Below, piece after piece: positions 11,274-23,110 of a stretch of DNA of 64,000 bases. Origin of the DNA: Coniochaeta sp. PMI_546 (taxonomy: Eukaryota > Ascomycota > Sordariomycetes > Coniochaetales > Coniochaetaceae); assembly GCA_021432605.1 (NCBI GenBank), contig MU271147.1:1302001-1366000 (forward strand), in the 5' to 3' direction. The notes beneath the pieces are model-generated. The model did not search any database. It worked only from the letters and a program-made list of their open reading frames with translations, and was not told where the DNA came from. Positions within the stretch are counted from its first letter, which is position 1. The number at the start of each line of letters is the position of its first letter. The translations under genes were made by a program, and so were the position numbers.

Positions 11274-13507
11274 GGCGAATGGCTTCGAGACGGGAGGAGA
11301 CGTAGGAAAGGGGCGAGGATTCTCGCAAACGAGGTTGTCTTGTATGGCCTGAGCTGGGGGAGAGTAGACAGTGCGAAGGAAAGGAGATCCCGCTAGGAGT
11401 AAACTCGAGTAGTAGAGCTTGGAGTCGTGGAGGAAAAACTGGAGAAGCTGAAGTGCAGCTGGTTAGTTATAAGAGTCGAATGGGATCAGGTGGCAGGCAC
11501 AAGACACAGGACACCATGCAGCTCAGCTCAGCCAAGGCTCACTACACCTAAAGAAATACGGCGGGGAGCGATGACGGAAAGAGGGGCATTGAGTGCGGGG
11601 CACCACAAAGACACATTGGGTGACAATCCTAGACCACGACACTAAATAGTAAGACACCACATGGCCTGGAAAATAACTCCTGACCAGAGAAAAAAAATTG
11701 ATAAATAGAAATTAAGGGACCCTGAGCACTTACAAAGACCAGGACCAGGACGGCAACGGAGCATAGGTGGACCAGGCCGATGGATCCCAAGAAGCGATGC
11801 GCCGGAGGAAGGCCGTCGATGGTGCGGGAATTTGTCTTTCTCCTCTGTTGGTCACAATCAGGTGGTGCTGCTGGTGACGAGCTGCCGATTGTGCCAGTGG
11901 CGCGCCACAAGGCGCGCGAACGGCTTGTAGACGACAATGCGACGGTCGCTAGACGAGGTGTCGTCGCACCGACAAGACCCCTGGTAATTATCGTGCTGCT
12001 GGGAGTCTTGTCACTCCTCGAGCTCGTGTATACCACCGCACCCGTAGTCCGAATGTCCCGCAAGAGCGAAAAACGGGCCGGATATGCGTAACACTCGCAG
12101 TGGTCCTCACAGTGGTCTTGCAGGGAAGTACTGTGAAGTCATGAATCACTGACTGACCAAGGGACCCTCTCCGGCCGTTATTAAGACCTCGCCGAGGAAT
12201 CGGGACGATTGCGGCTGTCTGCGGTGTGATGCTGCGTGTGTAAAGTGAACCGGAAGGTGGGCTCAGACTCGATGCCTCTCTCGTGTACATGCGACCAAGA
12301 GTCTGACGTCGTCAGGTTCGGAGCAGGATTACTGCAGATGTTCGCTCTCGGCAGAGGAGCTTCTAGCGCCGCTTCTTAGCTTGCTGTACCTTTGTCCAGG
12401 TTTCCAACTTAGGCCGGGAGCAGGCTGAACGGGTCCTTCAACCGAAAAGTGTCTCCAGGATGAAGCAAGGTTCCTGACTGATGCTCGCTTTTCAGATTGG
12501 TTCAGCACGTTTGATGGTGCCTCTGATGCGCATGTAAGTAAGCCACCACAGCTCAAGACCACGGCAGGCGGGATCTCGTGCGTCTGGAGCGGTGTGATGA
12601 CTGTCGTCAGCAAACGTGGGCGTGGAAGCAGTGCTTGCTATCTCCAGGCAATTAGAATCCCGAAGAGAACCAGATAGGAAGTTGAAGCTTCTTACAAGCG
12701 AAGAGGTCGAGAGCGAATTGACGGAGGTGGTCAATTGACCGGTGGCTTGACCGTACCTTTGCTCAAGGTGGGTGGCCCCGTGACAGGACCTTGTTACGGT
12801 CTAACGTCGAGTATTTGGACACACGAACACTCGATCACTTGATCACTCGATTCCCGCATCAATGGTTCAAGTTGGCTTAGAGAAAGACTGAGCTCACTTA
12901 GCTGTCCTTTTTCATCGCAGTGTTGAGGGGTGGTGCAAGCTGAGAAAGGAGGGCCGTTCATAAGAGACGTTCCTTCCACTTCCCAGAGCTTGTTGAATGC
13001 TACGGTGTTAAACTGGCAATCACGACTCGACAGGGGACGATTGCCGCTTGCCAATGATACAAGCCAATTGGGTCCAAACAGACCCGGTCACACTTGCAAC
13101 ACATCAAGAACCAGACCCTGGCAGCGAAACGAAGTTTGTGGGGTTCCCCAATGGTCAGTGCGTGCTTTAGACGTGAAGCTATTCCCGCCCCGGATTTCAA
13201 CCCATGTAGCACAGTAATGCCGTGAATATGAATATATGAGGGACCCGGAACAACTCCGCCTGGCTACGTGGCACTTTCAGACAACGGAACTTGTTGGTTG
13301 AGCATTCTATTTCATCTCAGGCTCAAGCTCTCTAACCACCAGTATCGATACATTACGGCAAAACTATCCAAGTCTTGCCAGAAGTCCAACCTTTTCCTGC
13401 TTACCCAATTGCTCATTAACATGCCTCATAAACTCCAACCCTGAAAACACCACAACCAAGCCTAGTCAAACCACTCGACAGATCCAACATGCAATGCACC
13501 TCCATTC
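11274..13507. promoter_or_regulatory. intergenic; glucokinase upstream region
   Basis: Holds the promoter of the glucokinase gene on its left and the 3' flank of the MFSD5-like gene on its right. Open frames here (such as 11629-12063 on the minus strand) are Ser/Arg-rich, have no recognisable domain and no good codon bias. I see no RNA gene. Confidence 0.5.
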
Positions 13508-15063
13508 TCACTTTGAAGCCGGCCCAAGGTTCCTCTTGACAACAAAGAACGCCACCATGAGCAGCGCAGCCAACATCATGAATACCCGGTTCCGATGCTC
13601 GTCGCCCTCCTGGTCCAGACTATGCACAACAACCACAAACACGTTCAACGGGAACCTCAAGATGCTATACACCCTCCCCCTGACCCCATCCTCGACCACC
13701 TCGCTCTTGAGCAGTGCCATGCTGGGGAAGTAGGCCCCGATGCTCGCCTCGATGGCGCACAGCGCCCAGAAGACCCCCATCTCGTTCTCCAGAACCACCG
13801 CGGCCGACAGACACGCGCTCGCCAAGAGCGTGACGGACATCAGCACGTATGCCGCGCTCTCGCGGTTGTGGTTCGCGCTGAACAGCCCGAAGAAGGCCGA
13901 CCCGCCCATCATGGCGCACATGAAGCACGAGAAGATGAGCCCGTAGGGCAGGTCCTCGTCCGCCAAGGGGCCGCCGGTCTTGACGCGCGCAGACTTCAGG
14001 GCCGCCGACCAGAAGAAGATGAAGAGGTACATCGCCCCCTCGAAGAAGCAAGAGGTGATGCCCAGCGAGAAGATGCGGCTGTCGGACAGTATAGTCGTGA
14101 TGCCGCTGCGGACATCTCGAAGCGTATTCGGCGTGATAGACTTGGTGCCGAAGTTCTCCCTCTGGTCATCCTGTCAGTAACTGTCCATCCCCACTCTTGG
14201 AACACGGTAAGCCACTCACCCAAGTCTTGAGGATAAACCACGCCGCCCCCAAGCTGCACCCAATGCTCGCCACAAAAGGCCACACCCGTCCACCCATGTA
14301 ACTAACCAGCACATCCCCCACCACACCGCTCACGATAGCCACCACGCAGCTCAGCGTCGTCATGTACCCAAACACACTGCTCAGCTTCAGCTGGCTGGCA
14401 GCCAGCCCGCGCGAGTGGTACTCGGTAATCATCCACGCCTCGAAGACGCTGAACAGCAGCGTCGTGCTGACGCCGCCCGCCAGCCGGCCGACGAACAGGA
14501 CGATCAGGTTGTCGCTGAACATGGTCGCGCAGGTGACGATGTACATGCCGCAGTACACCAGGCACGCCAGCCGTCGGCCGTGGCGGTCCGCCAGCTCGCC
14601 CGCGAAGGAGGCGCTGATGGCGCCCGAGATGAACCCGGCCGCATACAGGGCGGCCACGATCTTCTCGGGTATCTGCTTTTCGTACTTGTAGATTGCGTAG
14701 ATGTGCGGGCCCTTGAGACCACCGAAACTCATTTTAGCATCTGCATGACAAGGGGGACGGGGGGATGGTGTAAGTTGCGAGAAACGGCGGCAAGAAGAAA
14801 CGAACCTGTAACCAGTCCGCTGCCACGGCCAGAGCGTAGACGAGGAAGAAATCCCATTGGAACTTTCGAACAGCCTCTTTCGATGCTGTCACGCTGCCGT
14901 TGCCATCGGGCAGCTCGAGCTCGACGTCGCGGTCCGAGTCGTCGTCTGCCGACGCCACGGGCGGAGGGGCTGAGGGCTTCTGCTCCCGCCTGTACTGCCG
15001 ATAGAGCAGGTATGCATTGCCAGTGGCGAAGAGGGCGAGGTTGAGCTGGTAGAAGGACAACAT
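13508..15063 (-). CDS. MFS transporter, MFSD5 (molybdate-anion transporter) family
   Basis: Membrane transporter of the MFS_5 group, whose characterised members import molybdate; substrate here is inferred only. Minus-strand exons 15063-14806, 14711-14220 and 14170-13508 make 470 aa, close to human MFSD5 (450). Exon 1 encodes a first hydrophobic segment, a charged loop and FQWDFFLVYALAVAADWLQ. The first splice joins this to GPHIYAIYKYE, reproducing the family's conserved ADWLQGP motif; the acceptor (CTCAAG) is weaker than average. The loop-2 motif AGELADRHGRR and GRLAGGVSTTLLFSVFEAW are MFS hallmarks. About 12 hydrophobic segments can be counted. The first in-frame ATG at 15063 was chosen over an upstream TTG-initiated extension. 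Confidence 0.88.
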
Positions 15064-16454
15064 GTTTCTTGGGGAGGTGATAGCGACGTTGCGTATCAAA
15101 TCAGGATTGAGGCGATCGTGGGTAACATCTACGGACTGGGCTCGTGTAGATGAGAGGGGACGAGAGGGTTTCTGGACACGTTTTTCTCCCTGTCGCGAAA
15201 GTCCAAAAAGAGGCGACGGGATTCAAGGGGACGGGGAATGCGTCCCTTCTCCAAAAATTCCCAAATGTTCCGGTCGGTCGAGAGGGATGGATTGGAGGAA
15301 GGTCACGGTACGACGCGGGTGCCAATGTCTCACTCTACGTCAGACGCGTGGTTGGGGTTGGGACGGCACTTTAAAAGGGAAGTTCTTTGGGGGCAGGGTC
15401 GCTAGACCTAGATCTAGGTGCCGAGTCTTGGGGATTGACTCTCAATTTTTAAATCAGTCCATTGTTGAAATGGGAAGAATCATGGTCTTTCTTGTCCGAG
15501 ACGGGCTTTAATGCAAAAGTAAAGGTGCAACCGCGTGATAATGGCTGAGGTTGGACCCCTATCCCGAAGCTCAGCTGGATCCGAGGGAGGGACTCCCGTG
15601 TCCCCCGCTGCTTGGCATTGGATGATACCCCGTATAGCGTGCAGGTGTGGCGTCATTGGTTCCTGAGCGCCTACCGGACGAAGGACCGGAGACTAGAGAC
15701 CGTCCGTCTTCCGCTTGGATGACGGACCGCTCAGAGTGGCCCGTATGGGGTTATCCGCGATCGTCGACGATGAATTGAGCATAGCTTCAATGATGTGGTG
15801 GGAGTTGCTATAGGTAATGATAGTAAAAAGCCGTGGATTAGCACATCTGAGTTCTCGGAGATTCGCCGTGGCATGCTTTGGCCAGTTGCCTAAGCCTGCG
15901 AGTCCATAGTGGAAGTACTCAATGACACATGCCAAAGTTCTATCTTTGTTGCCAGACATTCTCTCGCATCAGCTTATATAGACAGACAGCTGTTCCACGC
16001 ACAGCAACCTGGGTGAGGGCGTAGAATTCTAAACCCGTCAATCGACGCCATGGCAGCCTTGAACGAGGTCAAACGCTTCAACCAGCAAGCGTGCCTACCG
16101 CCATCATCAACGTGTATAGCTCCTGCGCCGGTGTACTCACCCGTCATACCCATCATTGGGCCGTGCTTGCCACCCCCTGCCTCGCTTCACCGTTGTAGTC
16201 GACAGCCCCATAAGGTAAGGATCTAAGTCGAGGTCATGGAAATCCATCAAAAGTGTGATGTTGGCATATGTGAATGGCAACGTTCGCTGCCTGAATGTAA
16301 CCTCCATGATACATCCCACTCCGTTGCACTTATTCAGCTTGGAGACCAGATCACATTGTCTTTTGAGTGTTCTCATCATAGGCACCGGATGAAGGTGTCG
16401 ATGCAGTAAGGGCGACGGCAAAAAGAAAAGGATCCTCTATCACCCCTGATATGC
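15064..16454. other. intergenic region before the tRNA pair
   Basis: Upstream region of the MFSD5-like gene. No convincing coding sequence; the minus-strand frame at 15693-15959 lacks any family match. Confidence 0.5.
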
Positions 16455-16525
16455 TGCGCCAGCCGCGAATCGAACGCGGGGCCCATCGATGGCAACGATG
16501 GATTTTACCACTAAACCACTGGCGC
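16455..16525 (-). tRNA. tRNA-Gly(GCC), no intron
   Basis: 71 nt on the minus strand, discriminator A. The acceptor stem GCGCCAG pairs with CTGGCGC. The anticodon stem CATCG/CGATG encloses loop TTGCCAT, so the anticodon is GCC. Box A (TGGTTTAGTGG) and box B (GTTCGATTC) are intact. Its mature sequence is the same as that of the neighbouring gene at 16551. Confidence 0.96.
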
Positions 16526-16550
16526 GGAAGAGAGAAATGTAGGAGCCGAA

Positions 16551-16649
16551 TGCGCCAGCCGCGAATCGAACGCGGGGCCCATCGAGATCGTCGGAGTTGA
16601 TGAGACTCGTTGATGGCAACGATGGATTTTACCACTAAACCACTGGCGC
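16551..16649 (-). tRNA. tRNA-Gly(GCC) with a 28-nt intron
   Basis: Second copy, 25 nt from the first, same strand. Its 99 nt equal the neighbouring 71-nt gene plus 28 nt inserted right after the base 3' of the anticodon, the canonical 37/38 position. Removing it restores loop TTGCCAT and the CGATG stem strand. Box A and box B are unchanged. Confidence 0.95.
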
Positions 16650-19388
16650 TTGTGTTGATGTGGAAGCAGCGAGATTATGTCGGCCTGAGAAGTCCACTTG
16701 AGCCCTGGAATCCACATTCTACGGGGAGAGGCAGCATCGTCAATGACTCGCGTGGAGCATCCGGGTAGAGAGCGACGCATGTTGACTGTTTGTGGTACAA
16801 GCCAGTCTGATATATCAGTGTGCGCGGCCTGGCTGTGCCCACGACAGATGCATACGAACCCGAGCCATAGTCTAAACCTTTACCTTTCACTCATGACTGC
16901 CGACCAAGGCGATTTGCCTTGGGTAGTCATGGGTGCCTATGCCCCTCGATAACATCCCCATCCCAATACTTAGTTTCGTCCACCCTCGCGGTACCGAGAC
17001 GCCTCTCCCAGCAGTTGCTGAGCGCGCACACACTTCCAAACCGAGGCGTGAGGCCACACGTGCGAAGCGCAGCGCAGACTTGATGCTTGGTCCAATCGAT
17101 CTACGGCAATTGTCCCAAATATCTGACAAGTCCAGGAACGCTCGATCCAGGTTGCGGTTAAGAGACCACCTTGGTCTCCTGTGGCGCCAATCAAGCGCAT
17201 CGATTGAGATGGCCCTTGAAACTACCGTGGCATTGCCGGTCCTCATAAAATATCCCGTTCCTGGTCTTGTCTCGACGAGGGCGCTTGGATGCGGTAAAGA
17301 GTTGCTTTGATTGCGGCTGAGTTCTGAAGCCTCATGTGGAGTTTGTTCCGAGATGAGGTGGATGACGGGATTGGCTGAGATGCCGCTTTGGGGCACAGAG
17401 CTGCTCAGCCACCGAGCAGGGGTGCGGGCTTGATTCGGACGGTGGGACCCCAAAGTCCTACGCAGGTCCTACGTGTAGTGTACGTGTACCACTGAGTGTA
17501 CTATGTATGTTGCAGACTTGCATGTACCCTCGTCTTTGCGGCTTCCAGTGCGAGAACGTGAAACGGGCTGCATAGACCGGCTGAGTGTGCCGAACCTTGA
17601 TGAGGTCGGAAATCAAGTACTCGGGCATCAACAGCGACTGATGATGATGAACTTTATCACCTACCTTACCTCTACTGTAGTCCCTACTATGGTACACTAA
17701 GGTAGTAGGTCTATCACGGAGAGGTACACTACCTAGTGTAGTAGCGAGGGCGGTGTTATCGCTCCTTTCCCGCTCTTCTCTTGGCCGTCCTTTCGTGAGA
17801 TATGGAAGGAACGAGCCGCCGTAATCGTGACCCACAAAGCTAAGGTACCTCCCGACCTCTGAATGCCATGACATTACTGCATCGTGATGTAGGTACCTCA
17901 AGGGACCTGATGAAGCTTGTCTTCTTCGACAGGACACCAACTACTTCTGCCTCTTGAAAAAGTTGGAGCTGCCACGGGGTGCTATTACTGGTGACCATAA
18001 CACAATTCCAGAGCTTGCTATCTAGGTTGTTTTCATATGCTCTCGCTGCCTACCTTACATTTCAAATGTTCGAGGGCTGGATCTTCAGGGCTCGGCGATA
18101 GTATACGTGTATACGAATAGTGCCTGATAGCATCTGTGGGATAAGCTTACACTTCCTTCAGGTGGATCCGCACGCACATCGAAATCCCAAACTTTCAAGA
18201 CCTTCTCCCCTCTTTTCGTGAGCATTTACGAGTCTGCAGGACATTCCAATTCCTCCTACCTTAGGACAAGAAAGAAGCTTCAAGACGCCCCAGGCACTAC
18301 GGACGAGAAGCTCAATTGCTTGGCTTTTCCCTGCTCACGTTGCCACTTTCTTTGTCTCCCACTTGCCAAGCCAGGTCAGAGAGGTCCTCCAGGTGCGAGC
18401 TCGGGACCGACTGCATCACCAAAGATTCAGACCAGCTGTCTATTTCTTGATAGCGGCACCGAGACGTGACAGGTAAGAAAGTCTGCCCATCTCGTGCAGT
18501 AGGTACCTGGACTGCAACCAAGGTACTGACTTTGACTCCCGTCTGCCGGATTAGCAGCATCTACATTCTGTAAACAGCAGTAACATTATCGGCATCACGA
18601 ACAGTCCTACTAAGAGGGGCTACCTTGGCGTAAGGTAGCTAGCATCAGTCAGAACATCCCATCATTCGCTTCGTATGCGGACTCCACCGTGCGCCGCAAC
18701 AGTCGCATCAATCTCGAGATCCAATCCTTGGGGACCCCTCAGTTCTCCATTTGCCCCTCCTGTTTTACGTGTACTATAGTACGCGACAGTGACGGTGAAA
18801 GACTGGCAGTGCCACTGCCAGCACTACGTAGGGTACACAATAAAAGGTACCTTACCTTACCTTACCTGGCCTTGGGCACTCACAGCAAACTCCAGCAGCT
18901 CAGCAGCTCAGCACTGCCCAACCTCGCCAACCCACCCACACAACAAAGGTCCACACGAGGTCCTGAAGGTTTCTCTCAGCCTTACACCACTCCCAACTGT
19001 CGCTAGCGTCGGTCAGCTGGATGCTGGCGCAAAATAGCAAATCAGCCACACGATTCCTCGTCCAGTCCCACGAGTCCTGAAGGAGACAACACCCCACCTG
19101 GTCAAGAACCCCAGTTACCACGCCTCTGCCAGCGCCCTCGGATCCCCCAGCGACCCAGTCTCCGGTCCCTCCTCTGTCAGCCCCCCCGCCGTCAGTCCCG
19201 CCAGTCCTACCACCAAGCAGGACCTCGTCCCAATTTCTCACGCTTCCCCCCTCAGCCAGGTGCCAGCTTGTTGCTGCGGCTTTCTCTGCTCGCAGTCGCT
19301 CGCTCTCTCCCGCCCGCCTGCTCCCCCCTCCTGAAATCAATCCACCCACCCCCGAGCCTCTTCTTCCCTTTAATACCGTCCTCCCCCT
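16650..19388. promoter_or_regulatory. 2.7 kb intergenic region, upstream of the HSPA12-like gene
   Basis: Contains no convincing protein gene. A 188-codon minus-strand frame (16887-17453) has no domain and was set aside. The region is marked by repeated TACCT/AGGTA words near 17664-17710, 18045, 18255, 18620 and a perfect (TACCT)4 at 18848, and by CT-rich sequence up to the ATG at 19389. Confidence 0.5.
18848..18867. repeat. (TACCT)4 pentanucleotide tandem repeat
   Basis: Four perfect copies of TACCT about 520 nt before the HSPA12-like ATG. The same word recurs, singly or doubled, in other promoter-like stretches of the window. Confidence 0.9.
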
Positions 19389-21832
19389 ATGAGTTCTATG
19401 AACTCTCGCCTGAAAGGCTTTGGTTTCGGCAAACGCAAATCTACCGCCAGCATCCAGCACGACCCGAACCTACCACAGAGCCAGACCCCTCCGCCTTTGG
19501 GCGCCCCTCAAATACCGCACCCGTTCCCCTCCCGCCCAGGTCCCGCTCCCTCTATTGCATCCACGTCGTCGCAGCAGAGTCTCCCGATGAATCAACAAGG
19601 TCCTGGCCCAAGACCGCCCAGCTACACACCGGCCAACTATCCTCCCGGTCCACCACCAGTCGGCCGCCAGAGTCCCTTGACACAACAAGGTCCTGCTCGG
19701 ACGCCTCCAACCCAGATGGTCGGCGGTCCTCCGCCTATCCACACCGGTGCGCCGGTCGCTGGATACCCTCCCCAAGTTCCTATGGGTGCTCCTCCTCCGG
19801 GTCCAGGTGGTCCTCCTGGGTATGCTGGAGCTACCGGCTACCCTCCCCCGGCCCCGCAACAGCAAGGCGGCATGCCAGTCGCTCCTTACTCCCGAAACGC
19901 AGCTGAGGTCGAGGGCAATAGCCGGAGTAAGGCTCAGCTGATTGTCGGCATCGATTTTGTAAGCAGCCTGCAAATGCACTCACCTCAGATGTTGCGGCGC
20001 TGACTCTTATCGCTTCGCAGGGCACTACATTTTCCGGCGTTGCATTCGCATTCGCTACTAATAATGAGGCAAAAGAGGATATTATCACAGAGTGGCCGGG
20101 TGCTGGCTCGTATACGAAACAAAAGGTCAGTCGCACTACTCTTGTGGTGAAGAGTAAGACGAAGAAGAAGCTCGAGGCTAACTGAAGGCTCACAGATCCC
20201 GACCGTGCTCTACTACGACCAGTATCAAAAGGTCGTTGGCTGGGGCCCCGATATCGCCGATGCCCTCGCTCCGACTGGGTACCCCAAGCCGGGTGTGCAG
20301 AAGGTCGAGTGGTTCAAGTTGCAGCTGATGTTGTCCGGAAATACTTATATCGACCCGATCAACCTCCCCCCTCTTCCCCCAGGAAAGTCGGAGATTGACG
20401 TCGCGGCCGACTACCTGTTCAAGTTGCGGCAGGCGATGCGGGCAGCACTCCTCAAGACCCTAGGAGAGGTGTTCAACCGTGAGGAGCGCAACATCCGCTA
20501 CTATCTTACTGTCCCTGCTATCTGGAACGACGCCGGAAAGGCCGCAACCAGAGCGGCTGCCATCCAGGCCGGCTTCCTGCGCGACGAGAACGACAACCGT
20601 CTCACGCTGGTCAGCGAGCCCGAAGCAGCTGCGCTCTTCTGTTCGAAGACGGGTCTCCTGAACCTCAAGGTGCACGACGCCGTCCTGATTGTCGATTGCG
20701 GTGGTGGCACCGTCGATTTGATTGCGTACGAGGTCGAGGACGAGAACCCTTTCACAGTAGCTGAGTGCACAGCCGGCTCCGGCGATTCATGCGGTTCCAC
20801 GGCACTCAACCGGAATTTCAGCAACATTCTGCGCACCAAGATTCGCAAGATGAAGCTGCCAGATGGGTCAAAGACTGCTGGCCGTGTGTACGCCAAGTGC
20901 ATCATGGACTTTGAAAACAGAATCAAGGCGGACTTCCGCAACAACGGACAGAAGTGGGCAGTGGATGTCGGCATCGAGGCCGAGTTCCCCGAGGCCGGCA
21001 TCGAGGAGGGTTACATGACTTTTACCAACGAAGAGATCCTGCAGTGCTTCGAGCCTGTCGTCAACCGCATCCTCGAGCTTGTGCGCAACCAGATCATTGC
21101 CATCCAGGCACAAAACCGGACGCTCCAGAACATCCTGGTCGTTGGTGGCTTCGGTGCGTCAGAGTACCTCTTCCAGCAGATCAAGCTGCACGTGCCTCCT
21201 CAGTTCCAGTCCAAGGTTGTCCGGCCCATGGACTCGGTGGCGGCCATAGTCAAGGGCGCCGTGACCGCGGGTATCACGGAGCGTGTCATTACGCACCGCA
21301 TCGCGCGTCGCCACTACCTCATGGCGACCCTGCAGCCGTTCAAGGAGGGCTACCACCCGGAGGCTTACCGCGTCCCGTCGCTCGACGGCAAGGACAGGTG
21401 CAAGTTTACGAGACAGATTTTTGTGCAGAAGGGACAGAAGGTCAAGATCGGCGAGCCGGTCAAGGTGTCGTTCTTCCGGCAGGTGGCGCCTGGTGCCACG
21501 CTGATGTACGAGGATATCCTCTACGCCTGCGATGACGATGTGTGCCCCGAGTATACCAAGGATCCCCGTGAGTACCATGCATAATGCCCAGATCTGATCG
21601 GACCAACAGCGCTAACTAGAGTCTCAACACAGGCATCAAGGAGGTCGTCACCCTAACCTCGGATCTGTCGCGCAAGAACCTGGAGAAGGACTTTGAGCGG
21701 ATGGACACGCCGCAAGGCACCTTCTACCGGGTGTACTTCGACATCTACCTGACGCTGGACGGGTCGGAGTTCAGCGCAGAACTGGTGTGCCAGGGCGAGG
21801 TTATGGGCCGCTGCCGGGCGAGGTTCAGGTAG
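19389..21832 (+). CDS. HSPA12-like Hsp70-family ATPase with proline-rich N-terminus
   Basis: Actin/Hsp70-fold ATPase of the fungal HSPA12-like group; client and process unknown. Exons 19389-19958, 20021-20125, 20196-21567 and 21633-21832 encode 748 aa. Residues 1-180 are Pro/Gly/Gln-rich and probably disordered. The nucleotide-binding domain follows: phosphate-1 loop LIVGIDF|GTTFSGVAF (split by intron 1), phosphate-2 LIVDCGGGTVDLIAYE, connector WNDAGKAATRAAAIQAG, and adenosine motif NILVVGGFGASEYL. The EPEAAALF stretch is also typical. No canonical Hsp70 substrate-binding domain or EEVD tail is present; the C-terminal 170 residues are shorter and ends RCRARFR. That layout separates it from ordinary Hsp70 chaperones. 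Confidence 0.9.
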
Positions 21833-23110
21833 ACGAGACAGCGGTGTGTTTGAGGGGTGCGTCTGCGTTAGTCATTCCTTTTTTTGTGGTTATACACAGC
21901 TTCTCGAGATACCTCTTGGCGGATGGATGGCTCGTTCAGAAGGGCGGGCGATGGGACATGACAGAGTGATTGATGTATTTGGACGTGGTTTGAGACGAGG
22001 GACATGAACGTGTCTGCGTTGAGTTCAAAGGTTAGCACGATGTTGCCAGGCGAGGAAAAGAGCAAAGAGGATGGATATATTTGCAATGCAATGCGAGGCG
22101 GGCTTGTATCTGCACTCACGGTTGATGACTGCTTTGCTTGGCTATGTCGGAGTCTTATACTAGGTCGTATAGATGACCAAGTGTTGTTTGTGTCATTTGC
22201 AGATTCCAGGCTCTGGTATGCTCGTCTACAGTAATATTCCGATTCGGAGCATCATTCTACCTTACCTAGTAGAGTTACCTTAGTACAGTAAACATACCTG
22301 TAGGCAAGGCACGGTGATTCAACGTTCGGGAAGCTTGTTGGAGTTGAGAAGGACCGGGCCGAGGTGGGTTGGGTACTTGGAGGTGAAGGTATACCTATGC
22401 AGTACTTACGATGTACCTGGTTCCCGTGCATTACTGTAGTACCACCTTACATACTGTGGTAGTACTGCTATGTACCACCCCCCTGCCAACCTTAAGGTAA
22501 CCTTCTTCAGACTGCTTTTAGCGCTGGACGGACCACCACCACAATCCAGGTCTCAATCCAATTCAGGAATCTGGCGCCAATCGCTCCTGCGTCATCGCTC
22601 TTCATCGTAACTTCGCCGATCGGCGCTGCGTGACGTCCAACAAGATGTCGAACAAGGACCCTGGATTCCCGAGGGCGGGCAGTGCAGGCAATCACCATGC
22701 GCAATCAAGCCCCTCGTCTCCAAAGACAGAATGGTCTTGTCCTGGCAGTCTCGGTTGCGCATACGGAAAGCCTGGCTGGAGACCTGCCATGTCCTTGGAA
22801 GTTGGTAGTTGATCTACACTCGCTTTGTTTCTTCTCCTTGGTCTATAACATGAAACTCGCATCCCTTCCTCTGCCGCTCCCTCTCTGTGATTATCTCTCA
22901 TATTGTCTGTCCTCTGAGCCACTCATTACCTCTCTTGTAGCATTTCCAATACGTACCGTATCTCCTCTTGGCTATAATCGACTCCTCTTATTTCTTAGAT
23001 AACACGCGTCTGGTATACTCATACACTACGTCGATACCTACTTTGTCTTCATTCGTTGGCTGTCATAGACTCCCTATCCTCACATCGCAGGCGATGCTTA
23101 CAACCTAGTC
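21833..23110. other. intergenic region with TACCT-type words
   Basis: 3' flank of the HSPA12-like gene and upstream region of the thaumatin-like gene. TACCTTACCT, TTACCTTAG and CCTTAAGGTAACC lie between 22257 and 22505. No gene is recognised. Confidence 0.5.

Noticed and set aside
16887-17453. 188-codon minus-strand frame
   Set aside because: No domain, no splice context, Ser/Arg-rich composition typical of random frames.
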